The translations under genes were made by a program, and so were the position numbers. A stretch of 64,000 nt of DNA from Argyresthia goedartella (taxonomy: Eukaryota; Arthropoda; Insecta; Lepidoptera; Argyresthiidae), in assembly GCA_949825045.1 (NCBI GenBank), contig OX463812.1, forward strand, positions 3,580,661-3,644,660. Direction: 5' to 3'. Positions 43,468 to 54,362 of this stretch are shown one piece after another. Positions within the stretch are counted from its first letter, which is position 1. Every line of letters begins with the position of its first letter. The notes under the pieces are model-generated. The model was not told the origin of the DNA. It did not search any database and saw only the letters and a program-made list of their open reading frames with translations.

Positions 43468-45698
43468 TGTAACGGCACAAAGGCTAAGGTCGAGCCACCG
43501 CTATCAGTAGCTATGATCGTCTTTTCTATTTACCCCAAAATGAGATGTCCCGATTCAGCTGTAAGATTTGTTAGTTAAGAATGATAAGTCTGAATTTCTC
43601 GTTCGTTGAGAAGTTCATTAAGCGTAAAATAGTCGAACGAAGTTTGGTTCAGGAAGTTACAGTTTCAAGTTAGACAGAGAAAGCATATATGTCCGCGAGC
43701 CGGTAATTCGCATCAGTCAGCGGTGTATTGCGCCAGAACGATCGTTGTTATATTTTATGGGTGATGGTACCATTTGGTTTTTGTATATATGGGCGCTTGG
43801 AACTTCTTTTAGTGGTCGACCACAGTTTATAATATTTGTTTGTGATATCGTATAGATATCCGTCGTAGTTTTACGACGTGAGTACTCAATGATATTTCAT
43901 GTGCTCGCTAGTAGCGGCTTGTGGTGGTTCCAATTATATATTTGGTTCACGGCAATAACGATCCGAAAAGACTGGTTTACACAATTGCGATTTGATTTTC
44001 CGAAATGGGTTCTGAACTAGCGGTTACCTCAAAAGGTCCGTAACGTTTTGAAACCTTCAACTCTGCGCAATTTGAGCTGGATGTTATCGAAACGTAGGCA
44101 TTATTGCTTTAGGAGATCTAACCCACACCATAGCGAAGTGCATAGTTCGATAAATACCGAACTATGAATTCCACTAGCCGCAGCACGCCTCGACTGAGCC
44201 TAATCATATATACCGACTCAGCCTACACATTAGACCTCCAGCGAAATTTACATTTAATTTAAAGATGCAACTTGAATCCAACCTGACCCAAGGCAATGCA
44301 AAACACCTACCCGGTCCTAAACAATGAACTTTAGACTGTAAATTGATCTCTTCGCGGGTCCCCGACAACACTCAAATGTCAAAATATCAACAGGATATGT
44401 TATCTGTGTTGACACCGGTTGAACTTTGTTCTGAATTTGTTATTTCCATCCGCGGAACCTCATCGATCAAACAGTCTCCCTATGCCCTGCCAACCTAGGT
44501 TTAGCCGCAACTAAACTCCTGTCTAGCCTAGTCTAAAAACCTAGTGTTATACCACGTCCATTATCGACACCACTCGAAAATGGTTGAGTTTGATTTGAAT
44601 GTGCTTCTATGTTTAATGACTGTGTGTGTGGGAATTTCAAAACTCGCTACTCGAAAGGAATGAGGAGAGGATTAGCCCGCGAATATCCTAAGAGCCAATC
44701 CAGGAACCCTATGGTGAAGGAAAAAGGAATTTAGGGTCGCTCCAAGCCCAGACTCAGACTCAGATAATTGACTTACAAGTTCTTATCTAACGACCCAAGG
44801 ATAGTTTTGGAATTTGGGGTAGGTTGATATAAAGGATAGGAACCGAGGTATATCTCGGCGCTTCAGACACTCACGAAAAACCACTGAAACTTCGCAATCA
44901 CAAATTCGTATAGTTCTGACGCGTAACACGGCAGACAAAAACTGTTTAGAACTCGTGAAAGACGACTGTCACAGTAGCTAGACGCTGAGACTGAATGCCC
45001 TCCCTTCCCCCGCCATCTGTATTTATACACCCCACACGTCTGAAAGAAAAAAAATCAGCGTCCTTTGCGAACACGCTCTGCCCAAGCGAAGCTTCTTATA
45101 ACTAACTACACAGGGTCTATTTTCAACCATGCCATGCAGATCCGCCGTTCTACAAATTGTGTGTACGCATATTCACTATGATCAACCGTAGGTTATCACT
45201 CAAATCATTTGGTACTGCCGATACACAGAATCTGTTGATCGCTGACCAATAAAAGCTTGTTGCGATTAATTAAGCATACCCGACCGCTAGGCGCGCGCAG
45301 CAAAGACCACTAGAATGCTATTCATACTAGTCGTGTCAGACTCTCCATCTCATACCTCAATCGCAATTGTATATTTGCAATCAACATAATAGCTTTCTCC
45401 GTATCGTTCCATAATAACCTTTCATTATTTAGTTATTCACAATTTATTCAACGCGCAGCCAACTCGGCTCTGATTCCTACACATCTCGCAGGAATGCGAC
45501 AAAAAAAAACCTGACCTGCAAACTTCCTCGAACCATCCCACGCGTCGGCTCTGTTTTTTTGCCAACTTGTCCTGAGCTACGCAAAAACCCTAAACGTTAT
45601 CTGAACCGATTCTCGTATTCAAAACAGCGCGGCGTTGGGCTAGCCCTCTGTCACGCAAAATGAAATATCAAATGTACTGACTCTCGTGTACCATTACA
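43468..45698 (+). mobile_element. Likely solo LTR, 2231 bp
   Basis: It starts TGTAACGGCAC and ends GTACCATTACA, so TG...CA with 5-bp inverted tips (TGTAA/TTACA), and is flanked by GTAT on both sides (43464-43467 and 45699-45702). The right palindrome arm lacks it. It has no open frame. TGATATAAAGG at 44827 followed about 35 bp later by CTTCAGACACTC looks like a TATA box and arthropod initiator, and CCAATAAAAGC at 45246 could be the poly(A) signal; this argues for plus orientation. Its family cannot be named without an internal region. Confidence 0.65.
44827..44872 (+). promoter_or_regulatory. Possible LTR core promoter
   Basis: TATAAAGG, then a CCGAG/CTCGG hairpin, then TTCAGAC as an initiator-like sequence about 35 bp downstream of the TATA box. 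Inferred from sequence only. Confidence 0.35.
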
Positions 45699-45906
45699 GT
45701 ATGAATGAATGAATGTTAATTTGTTCCACCAGAACATCTTAACTACTTATCAGAATTTGACAAATAAGGTATCTTTAGAAGCATCTTTATTGTTCACAGG
45801 CTTCACAGTAAAATTAATATAGCGGCCTCTAGAGGGAATTATGTATTTTAGATAGCAAATATTGTTTACAAAGTTATTGGTGCGGCTACTTTCATACTCC
45901 ATGTAA

Positions 45907-47039
45907 GTACGTAACCAGGTTCAATCATAAGTTTGTATGTGGCTAACAGATAAAAAAATCCTTAGCAATTCCGGGTAAGTTTTCCTGTAATCTTTGGCTT
46001 AAGTTTATATATTCATAATTTTAGAGTCTGCAGTTTCGGAGATAAGGGGAGGGGGGAATGGTCATTTTTGGCACTTTTTTATCATAACTTCTGAAGTTAT
46101 CAAAACTTATGAATGAGAATGAGCCTTAAGCTTTAGGATGTGCAACCGGGCACCGATCAGAAGGATTTTCGTACAGTTGAAGGACTTGGACCCTGTAAAT
46201 CACAGCCAATGCATCGGCCGCCGGATCAGCCACCGCAGAAAGCAACTGTCGCCCGAGCTGTCGCCGCAGAACGCAACGGCGGCCGATGCGACGTCGAATC
46301 GGTCGCCGCTGCGGTGGCAAGAGTAGTGTAAAGACCCATCGGGTGGCTGATCCGGCGGCCGTTACTAGGTAGTACCGCTGTGTGAATGATCCTTTCAGAC
46401 TTGTAAGATCTATCAAAATGTCAGTGTCTAATCAAATGATAACAAGTTCGTTACCAAGGAAATAAACCTTCAAGCGAATTTCGACCTACTTGCATTTAAG
46501 GGGTTTAGCAAAATAAGCTTATGATGGGTCATGATTCAGATGGTTCGATAGTACGTAACCAGGTTCAATCATAAGTTTGTATGTGGCTAACAGATAAAAA
46601 AATCCTTAGCAATTCCGGGTAAGTTTTTCTGTAATCTTTGGCTTAAGTTTATATATTCATAATTTTAGAGTCTGCAGTTTCGGAGATAAGGGGAGGGGGG
46701 AATGGTCATTTTTGGCACTTTTTTATCATAACTTCTGAAGTTATCAAAACTTATGAATGAGAATGAGCCTTAAGCTTTAGGATGTGCAACCGGGCACCGA
46801 TCAGAAGGATTTTCGTACAGTTGAAGGACTAGGACCCTGTAAATCACAGCCAATGCATCGGCCGCCGGATCAGCCACCGCAGAAAGCAACTGTCGCCCGA
46901 GCTGTCGCCGCAGAACGCAACGGCGGCCGATGCGACGTCGAATCAGTCGCCGCTGCGATGGCAAGAGTAGTGTAAAGACCCATCGGGTGGCTGATCCGGC
47001 GGCTGTTACTAGGTAGTACCGCTGTGTGAATGATCCTTT
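45907..47039. repeat. Direct duplication, 489-bp units, 644 bp apart
   Basis: 45907-46395 and 46551-47039 are nearly identical over their whole length, starting GTACGTAACCAGGTTCAATC and ending GTGTGAATGATCCTTT. The 155 bp between them is unique. Each unit contains the CpG-rich palindromic block (GCATCGGCCGCCGGATCAGC). A third, inverted and partial copy follows at 47040-47250. Confidence 0.9.
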
Positions 47040-47124
47040 ACTGGGTCCTAGTCCTTCTACTGTACGAAAATCCGTCCGCTCGGTGCCCGGTTGTATATCC
47101 TTAAGGCTCATTCTCATTCATAAG

Positions 47125-47144
47125 CCCCCCCCCCCCCCCCCCCC
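47125..47144. repeat. Poly-C run of 20
   Basis: An uninterrupted run at the place where the inverted copies carry a shorter GGGGAGGGGGG stretch. Likely slippage, and a spot where length may be miscalled. Confidence 0.8.
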
Positions 47145-48313
47145 AGATTCTCAGAATTATGAAAAAAGTACAGAGTGTATAACTTAATCCAAAAATTACA
47201 GGAAAACTTACCCGGAATTGCCAAGGCTTTTTTATCTGTTAACCACACATACAAACTTATAAATTAATCTTTCGTAAATGAATCATTGCGCACATAGAGT
47301 ATGAAAGTACCCGCACCAATAACTTTGTAAACAACATTTTGCTATCTAAAATACATTATGCCCTCTAGAGTCCGCCATATTAATTTTAGTGTGATGTGAA
47401 GTCACATAGCCTGTGAACAATAAAGATTCTTCTAAAGATACCTTATTTGTCAAATTCTGATAAGTGGTATAGATGTTCCGGTGGAACAAATGAACATTCA
47501 CACAGTATACCGGTCAAACACATAACTCTTCTTTTGGCTTCGATGTATTCGCGTACAAAACACACATAGCGTCATGGCTTTTCCCGTATATGAAGTGGTA
47601 GAGGCACAGTTATTACAAACAATTCACTCCACACCATCCATTCCATTGTACGTGAGTACGAAATCCTTCGTGCGCGAGTTAGACTCGCACTTGACCGCTT
47701 TTCCATAATTTTTTAAGGGTTCGTACATAATTGTAATTACCCTGAAATAGGTACGTACTTGTATGTACTGGGTGTTTAATGGGGTACGGGTAGCTACATG
47801 TACGAGTACCTATTTGTCGTATTTATATGTACTTATAAGTATGTACACTTAAATCTGAGTGAGATTCTTTAACACCCACGATTTTTACTAAACTACTAAA
47901 CCGATTTCGGCGTCCCTAGGTATCTACGTAGGTATCGTTAGAATCAAAGTTAACCCAAGTGTCATAGGATGGTATAAATACGACGTCATCATAAGAACAG
48001 TATAGGCTATACTATTCAGAATCTGCTATACTGTATAGCAGATTCTGTATACGGAAAAAAAATCTTCTAATCATATCAAGTGGAGTAGGTATCAAAATGA
48101 ACGATATTGAAAACTAATTATAAAAAAGTATGCAATTTGTACCTAAACTAAAAAAGCGGTCACTTACACGCATAGGTATCATAAAACCAAGGCAATCAAT
48201 ACACAAACCTTTCAATAAATTAAACTCGACCTAGTATCCATACAAATAAACTCTATAATCGAAATCATAGAAGAAATTGAAAAACTTATTTCGGGGAATC
48301 CACGAAAACCACG

Positions 48314-48388
48314 TGAAGTAAACACACGAGTGTCGGAATACGAACTCCTTTATTTCATGTACCCACATAAACATTAATAATCACTACA
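48314..48388 (-). repeat. 3' LTR, 75 bp
   Basis: On the minus strand it starts TGTAGTGATTATT and ends GTTTACTTCA, containing GAAATAAAGG as a likely poly(A) signal. Among the shortest LTR lengths known; short LTRs occur in the Mag lineage. Confidence 0.95.
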
Positions 48389-48730
48389 TCTTTCTCCTTA
48401 ATTTTGAAAGCTTAAACTAATGTCTTATTGCTACACAACACACTAACTAATTTATTATTATTTATTACACTAATGAGTTGGTTAACATTTTGCTATATTT
48501 ATTTATGCAACTTAGTATAATTATGTTTATGCGTACAACTATAATATAATTCTTATGCAATCACTAGTATGCCTATCTATCTATCCTTTCCTTTTTTTTT
48601 TCTAGGTTTTTTTTTTTTTTTTTTGCTATTTATTTACTATTTATTTATAACTAAATTATTATGTGGTCTATTATAAGCTAACTCGAAGAAAACTTATTTC
48701 TTACCTACTAAGTACAGTTTGCCTAGTATT

Positions 48731-51700
48731 CTATTCATGGCGATATATCTGAGCAAACTTTTTTCTTGCTTCTCGAGCCGCTCGCCGTTCAACATGTGAT
48801 GTGTCAGGAGGAGAGTTGTAAGAGTCGACAAATATTTCTGACTCTTCTTCCTTAAGTATGCTCTCCTGAGCAGAAGTATCTGTATCGCTCGCTTCTTCAG
48901 GCACATAGGTGCTGTCACCGGCCGCGGCGGCATCACTGATAGTGTCGTTACTATTTGGAGACGACTGTGGGGATGTAATAGTGCTATCAGCATTGCTATT
49001 ATCATTATCATCAGCGCTCATTGTCTCTGATTCTGACGACGAGGGAGATATAACAATAGGGTCTATTTTAATTAAATGCCTCCTATTTCTGCGGTACGTT
49101 TTGCCTGTATACTCGCTTGTTAGGAAGTAAGATCTCGGCTGTGGCGCTCCACCTGTGACCCGCATTGCTTGTCTCTTGTCCCCACTCAATGCGATCACTG
49201 TATCTCCTGTTTTCAGTTCCGGTAGACACCTTGTTCTTTCGTCATACCACTGCTTGGAGGTTAGTTGATTTTTTATCATTTTGTCGTAATCTGCCGAATT
49301 ATTGCGTTCTGGTTGCAGTTTAGCGACATGCAGTGGTAGTCGCGTGTTTAATCGGCGTCCCATCAGTAATTGTGCTGGACAGCCGATACCATCTCTGGGC
49401 GCCGAACGATAGTTCAATAGCGCCAAATAAAAGTCAGTCCCAGATTTTATTGACTTAATTAAAATTGTCTTTACAGTGCGCACTGCTCGTTCACTGCGTC
49501 CGTTTGACTGTGGGTAATGTGGCGAAGACGTGATATGGCGAATACCCCATTTGTTTGCAAAGTCGTTAAATTCTTTGCTCGCGTAGGCCGGCCCATTATC
49601 GGTTATTAATTCCCCCGGAATCCCATGACGCGCAAATTGGTCTTTCATTGCCATTATCACAGCGTTTGAACCAAGTGTTCTGACGGGACATACTTCTACA
49701 AAATTAGAGAAATAGTCAACCAGCAAAATAAAATACTTTTTCTGATATTCGAATATGTCTGAGCCCACTTTTGCCCACGGTATGTCTGGTATGTGGTGTG
49801 GTATCATGGGCTCGCGCGTAGGCTGCGCAGCCATCTCCACACAGACACCGCAGCGGCGCACTGCTCGCTCGATGTCACGAGACATGCCGGGCCAAAACAT
49901 TACATCCCTAGCACGCCGCTTACATCTATCAATACCTAGGTGCCCTTCGTGCACACGTGATATCATTTCTGACCTTAGTGCATTTGGAATGTATACTAAA
50001 TTGTCTTTGAACAGGACTCCGTTCGTGTATTGAAATAGGGCCCTATGTTCCCAGTGTAGGCGTACATTGTCCTCTACGTCAAATTTGTTCGTTGGCCAAC
50101 CATTTTGAATATAAAATATAATGCGTTGACAATCTCTATCCTGATGGGTACTCTGCTTTACTAGCGCCAATTTTTCATCACTGAATCTTACATTTGCTAA
50201 TAAGTAACAAGTTTGATCTTCAACATCCCCAGAAATATTTGCATGCATTAATTCTGGTAATGCTGCACGTGACAATGCATCCGCGATGTGCATATATTTA
50301 CCGGGCTTGTACACGACCCGTACATCATAAGCCTGCACGCGAAGCATCATGCGTTGTAGTCTTGCGGGAACCGCATCCAAGGGCTTTTGAAATAAGCTTT
50401 CTAGGGGCTTGTGATCAGTCTCAACTGTCACATGACTTTTCCCGAACACATATTGATGAAAACGCTCCAGAGCAAAGACGATGGCGAGCATCTCTTTTTC
50501 AATTTGTGCGTATCGCTGTTGCGTGTCCGTGAGCGTGACCGACGCGAACTCGACCGGGCGGCCGGCCTGCAGCAGCGCCGCGCCCAGCGCGTGCGCGCTA
50601 GCGTCCACCGTCAGCAGCGCGGGCTGCTCGGCCGCGAACAGCGCCAGCACCGGCGCCGAGCACAGTTCGCGCTTCATTTGCTCCACTACCGCTGTATGTG
50701 TGGCGTCCCACACCCACACACAGTCTTTCTTCAATAAACATCGCAGTGGTGCTACCTTTTCAGAGTAATGAGGTATGAATTTTGAAAGGTAGTTAACCAT
50801 ACCTAGAAATCGTTCTAACGATTGTCTATCATTTGGTACTGGCATATCCCGTATGGCCTTTAATTTACATTGGTCTATTTTCATACCGTGTGCGCTAAAC
50901 GTGTGCCCTAGGTACGTTACTTCTGATACACCAAATTGACACTTTTCGTTGTTGAATTTGATACCTATCTCCCTAGCCCGTTGTAATAAACTATGTAGTC
51001 GTTGATCGTGCTCTGCTTCCGTGTTGCCCCACACGATTACGTCATCAACAAATGAGTCAACTCCTTCGAGGTCCTCAAGTATTTGTCGCACTTTGGCGTG
51101 AAATACCTCCGAGGCAGAATTAATGCCATAGGGCAGTCGTAAAAATTGGTACCTCCCAAAAGGTGTACCAAAGGTACAGAGGTCTGCACTTGCTTCGTCG
51201 AGCTCGACCATCCAAAACCCGCATCTCGCGTCGAGTTTACTAAATACTTTAGCACCTTTCTGTTTGGTAGCTATTTCTGTGATAGTTGGGAGGGGGTAGT
51301 GCTGACGACGTATCACTTTGTTGAGCGGCCGCGGATCAAGACAAATGCGAAGTTTACCATCCTTTTTTGCCGCTACAACTATGCCATTCACCCATTGCGT
51401 AGGATGTGAAACTTTTCTAATCACTCCTAAATATTCCATACGTTTTAATTCATCAAGCAACTGATCCCTAATACAGATCGGTATCTTCCTTACCGGACAC
51501 ACACTTGGACTCGCATTTTCACACAAAGGAATAGTATATTTACCTGGTATTTTTCCTAGCCCTTGAAACAGATCTTTATAACATGTTATGTTTATATTGT
51601 ATATACGTTGTATCAAACCAAGTTGTTCACAAGCATTTTTTCCTAGTATACTTTGACAATCATCGTTAGAAACAATAAATTTCAAATTGTATTCTACTTG

Positions 51701-52936
51701 TTTATGTATCCAACGCATTGTACAGGAACCGACTATTACTATATAATTTCCACAAAAGGATTGTGCCCTTGTTTTATCTGGTATCAAATCGCTTTCGCAA
51801 AAACCTAATCTTAAAAAGTTTCTTATCGAGACAACATTTAGATCAGAACCTGTATCTAGCTTAAATGTATGCTGCGATCCGTTCATAAATAGTGTTAAAG
51901 TTTCATACCATTTATTACTGTCTTTGTGTCCATTGTCCTGCAGTGTTGACACATAAAACAATTCTTCATCATCATAATCTTCCTGCACTTGAAACACTTT
52001 ATTTGATTTGTACATAGACATGCCACACATTTTTTTAAAATGACCCGTGCCATCACATGCAAAACACTTGGCATTAATAGCCGCACAGAGTGAACCTCCC
52101 CTGCACTGCATACTGCCGCAAGCCATGCAACACCGAGACGAGCCCGCAGCTGGGCCGGTCCCCGCCGCCGCCGCCGCGCCCGCTCGGTAGCCCGCGCCGG
52201 GCCCGGTGTGGCGCGCGGCCGCGGAGCCCCCGGCGCCGCTCACGCCCGCACCTGCACCGCCGGCGCCGTCACCCGGCCTGCGCCCGGTGCCGCGCGACCA
52301 ACGCCCGGCGCCTCGCGCGCCGCGCCGGTTCCCGCGCGTCCACACCGCGTTCACAGACGTGGAATGTGATGATGAGTCACCCTTCGCACTATCTATTTGT
52401 CGGGTTTCCTCATTTGATAACTCGTTCGACTGGCATATCTTTATGGCCTTTTCTAATGTGAGTTCGTCCGACCTCAGCAATCTGTCCCGTACTGTGTTAT
52501 CCTGCAAGCCGCATACGATACGATCCCTGATGAGTCCTTCCTCTAGATGCTCGAACTCGCACCGTTGACTGAGCAGCTTCAGCGCCGTCACGTATTGGTC
52601 AATGCTCTCACCGACTTCTTGGTTGCGAGTGAAAAACTTGAATCGCACCATCGTTGTGTTTGTTTTCGTACCAAAATACGCGTTGAACTTCGCTATAAGT
52701 AAGGTTATGTTGTCACGATCGGTCTCCTTTTCGAACTTGAGAGTTGAAAATATGTCATAACCATCTGGCCCAATGAGATTAATGAGTAGACTAGCTTGCA
52801 CATCACTGGGCTCCTTGTACACACCGGATGCTTTGAGAAACACCTCAAACTGTTTTAGCCACTTGCGCCACGCGTCAGCACGGCTTGACGGACTGCCTTC
52901 CAACACCAGTTCCACGGGTGGGCGTGCATGTTCCAT
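48731..52936 (-). CDS. Gypsy gag-pol polyprotein, about 1401 aa
   Basis: The frame is open from 52999, but its first codons are TTG-led and lie next to the primer site; the ATG at 52936 in AACCATGG is the likely start. Order from the frame's left edge: capsid-type gag (to ~200), Gly/Ala/Arg-rich linker from very GC-rich DNA, CCHC knuckle CFACDGTGHFKKMC (312-325), protease LDTGSDLNVV (~382), RT with RICLDPRPLNKVI, FGRYQFLRLPYG and FVDDVIVWG (650-653), RNase H (LTVDASAHALGAALL, ETDHKPLESLF), integrase HHCC (HEGHLG ... CGVC) and DDE core (GSDIFEYQKK, ITDNGPAYAS, QSNGRSERAVRTVK), acidic Ser-rich tail. No stop, no frameshift: gag and pol are one polyprotein. Confidence 0.95.
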   Translation of the reverse strand: MEHARPPVELVLEGSPSSRADAWRKWLKQFEVFLKASGVYKEPSDVQASLLINLIGPDGYDIFSTLKFEKETDRDNITLLIAKFNAYFGTKTNTTMVRFKFFTRNQEVGESIDQYVTALKLLSQRCEFEHLEEGLIRDRIVCGLQDNTVRDRLLRSDELTLEKAIKICQSNELSNEETRQIDSAKGDSSSHSTSVNAVWTRGNRRGARGAGRWSRGTGRRPGDGAGGAGAGVSGAGGSAAARHTGPGAGYRAGAAAAAGTGPAAGSSRCCMACGSMQCRGGSLCAAINAKCFACDGTGHFKKMCGMSMYKSNKVFQVQEDYDDEELFYVSTLQDNGHKDSNKWYETLTLFMNGSQHTFKLDTGSDLNVVSIRNFLRLGFCESDLIPDKTRAQSFCGNYIVIVGSCTMRWIHKQVEYNLKFIVSNDDCQSILGKNACEQLGLIQRIYNINITCYKDLFQGLGKIPGKYTIPLCENASPSVCPVRKIPICIRDQLLDELKRMEYLGVIRKVSHPTQWVNGIVVAAKKDGKLRICLDPRPLNKVIRRQHYPLPTITEIATKQKGAKVFSKLDARCGFWMVELDEASADLCTFGTPFGRYQFLRLPYGINSASEVFHAKVRQILEDLEGVDSFVDDVIVWGNTEAEHDQRLHSLLQRAREIGIKFNNEKCQFGVSEVTYLGHTFSAHGMKIDQCKLKAIRDMPVPNDRQSLERFLGMVNYLSKFIPHYSEKVAPLRCLLKKDCVWVWDATHTAVVEQMKRELCSAPVLALFAAEQPALLTVDASAHALGAALLQAGRPVEFASVTLTDTQQRYAQIEKEMLAIVFALERFHQYVFGKSHVTVETDHKPLESLFQKPLDAVPARLQRMMLRVQAYDVRVVYKPGKYMHIADALSRAALPELMHANISGDVEDQTCYLLANVRFSDEKLALVKQSTHQDRDCQRIIFYIQNGWPTNKFDVEDNVRLHWEHRALFQYTNGVLFKDNLVYIPNALRSEMISRVHEGHLGIDRCKRRARDVMFWPGMSRDIERAVRRCGVCVEMAAQPTREPMIPHHIPDIPWAKVGSDIFEYQKKYFILLVDYFSNFVEVCPVRTLGSNAVIMAMKDQFARHGIPGELITDNGPAYASKEFNDFANKWGIRHITSSPHYPQSNGRSERAVRTVKTILIKSIKSGTDFYLALLNYRSAPRDGIGCPAQLLMGRRLNTRLPLHVAKLQPERNNSADYDKMIKNQLTSKQWYDERTRCLPELKTGDTVIALSGDKRQAMRVTGGAPQPRSYFLTSEYTGKTYRRNRRHLIKIDPIVISPSSSESETMSADDNDNSNADSTITSPQSSPNSNDTISDAAAAGDSTYVPEEASDTDTSAQESILKEEESEIFVDSYNSPPDTSHVERRAAREARKKFAQIYRHE

Positions 52937-53012
52937 GGTTTTGTTGGTTAATTTAGTAAAATTTGGCCAAATTCTTGCACGAAATCTACCACAAAACAAT
53001 ATTTTAGCTCAG

Positions 53013-53025
53013 ACCGCTGTCACCA
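53013..53025 (-). other. Primer binding site
   Basis: On the minus strand TGGTGACAGCGGT directly follows the 5' LTR. The TGG start and position fit a tRNA primer site. I cannot assign the tRNA with confidence. Confidence 0.55.
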
Positions 53026-53100
53026 TGAAGTAAACACACGAGTGTCGGAATACGAACTCCTTTATTTCATGTACCCACATAAACATTAATAATCACTACA
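53026..53100 (-). repeat. 5' LTR, 75 bp
   Basis: Base-for-base identical to the 3' LTR at 48314-48388 and followed by the second copy of the CCACG target duplication. Confidence 0.95.
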
Positions 53101-53529
53101 CCACGTTAGTTATGTTGTGTTGCCAACATAACAAAAAAATATTCACTTTTTTATATAAGTGCGATCTTTTCTAACTATAATAATTATGAAAATTATGCCA
53201 GTGGTTGAATGTAGTACCTTACGAGTAACTAAATCAACTTAATCGAATAGAAAACTCACTAGCCACTAAAACGACTTTTTGACCGCTAAAATGAAAGTGT
53301 AAACCACCATGTCTAGTGGAAAATTCATTGAGTTGGCAACACTTGCGCCCCGGCTGATTGCAGTGTATTACCGACAAACATTCATTTGAAGTACCGCCGC
53401 CACGTAGGGTAAAAGCGCACACATCAAACTTTTTCACTTTGAAATTATCTTATATATATAATATATTAACTTATATTATATATTATATTTGATAGGTTTT
53501 ATTTTTGATTCCGTTTTTGGAAAATTTAC

Positions 53530-53800
53530 AAAATGGACGAAATATGGCGGTTTGAAACTTCTAAAGAAACCGCTGCAGCCCAAGTTGGATTTGTGGAGAT
53601 TTTAAAAACGACAAAGGCAATTTAACTTTAATGAAATAATAATAGGTTGTATTTCAGATAGCAAAATGTAGTTTACAAAGTTACTGGTGCAGCTTCTTTC
53701 ATACTTCATGTACGTAACCAGGTGCATTCCTAAGTTTGTATGTGGTATTGATAGAAAATGCAGTCGGAATATTTGTATTTATAGTAATTTCAGTTGTTCA
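53530..53800. repeat. Unclassified insertion in the right palindrome arm
   Basis: About 270 bp present only on the right. It includes a copy of the repeat with ATTCCTAAGTTTGTATGTGG (about 53670-53750) seen at 23.7 and 45.9 kb. Confidence 0.45.
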
Positions 53801-53849
53801 TCCTATAAACTTCAAGGGGTCGGGGATGTGAGGGGTGGAAAATAATTTG

Positions 53850-54362
53850 AAAAAAAAAATGCAAATTTCCTGTATCGCTCTCGAGGTCTACAGCTCACAG
53901 AGCCACTAAAATAAATAGTCCTCAGCTCTGAAATTTGTCTCAGCTGTCATGTCATGTCACAATGATGCCATGTCAAATCTGTTATTTACTGAGAGATGAG
54001 CGCAGTACCTATATTAATATGGGCCTTTCCATTGGTAATACTAGATAATGAGGATCAAACCTGTCAAAGTAATGTTTGTAGCAAACCCTTAGTTTTGTTT
54101 CAAAGCAAAGAGTATCGTTCATTTGAGGTTACAGATAAATCAGAGTAAATAAATAAAGCAAGTTTAAGCAAAGAGTTTCGCTAATCAGAGAAATGATGAT
54201 GATCTAACATTTTCTGAGCTCTTCCTTCAACCTATCTAATACATCTTCATAGAAACCTAAATAAAAGGGTTCAGAGGTACTACAATTTCTCATATCCACG
54301 AAAACAAGAAACTTGTTTTTGTCACAGACTTTGTTGACAATGTGACACGTCGCTTTTTACAA
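53850..54362. other. Second unclassified insertion in the right arm
   Basis: About 510 bp lies between TGGAAAATAATTTG and ACAGAACACAATTATG, which are adjacent in the left arm (about 41510). No coding frame and no recognised family. It contains TCAGCTGTCATGTCATGTCA. Confidence 0.4.

Larger units (their letters stand above)
48314..53100 (-). mobile_element. Gypsy (Mag-like) element with intact gag-pol and identical LTRs
   Basis: Two identical 75-bp LTRs (48314-48388 and 53026-53100) are flanked by CCACG on both sides (48309-48313 and 53101-53105). Between them on the minus strand lie a primer site, one long gag-pol frame and a polypurine tract (AAGGAGAAAGA next to the 3' LTR). There is no envelope gene. 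It sits in the right palindrome arm; the left arm lacks it. Identical LTRs and an undamaged frame mean recent insertion. Confidence 0.95.

Noticed and set aside
46126..47117. Minus-strand Arg-rich frames repeated twice in the palindrome centre
   Set aside because: They arise from the CpG-rich duplicated block; both strands are open there and no family is recognisable.
52090..52568. Plus-strand Arg/Pro/Ala-rich frames
   Set aside because: They are the antisense of the GC-rich gag linker in the intact gypsy polyprotein.
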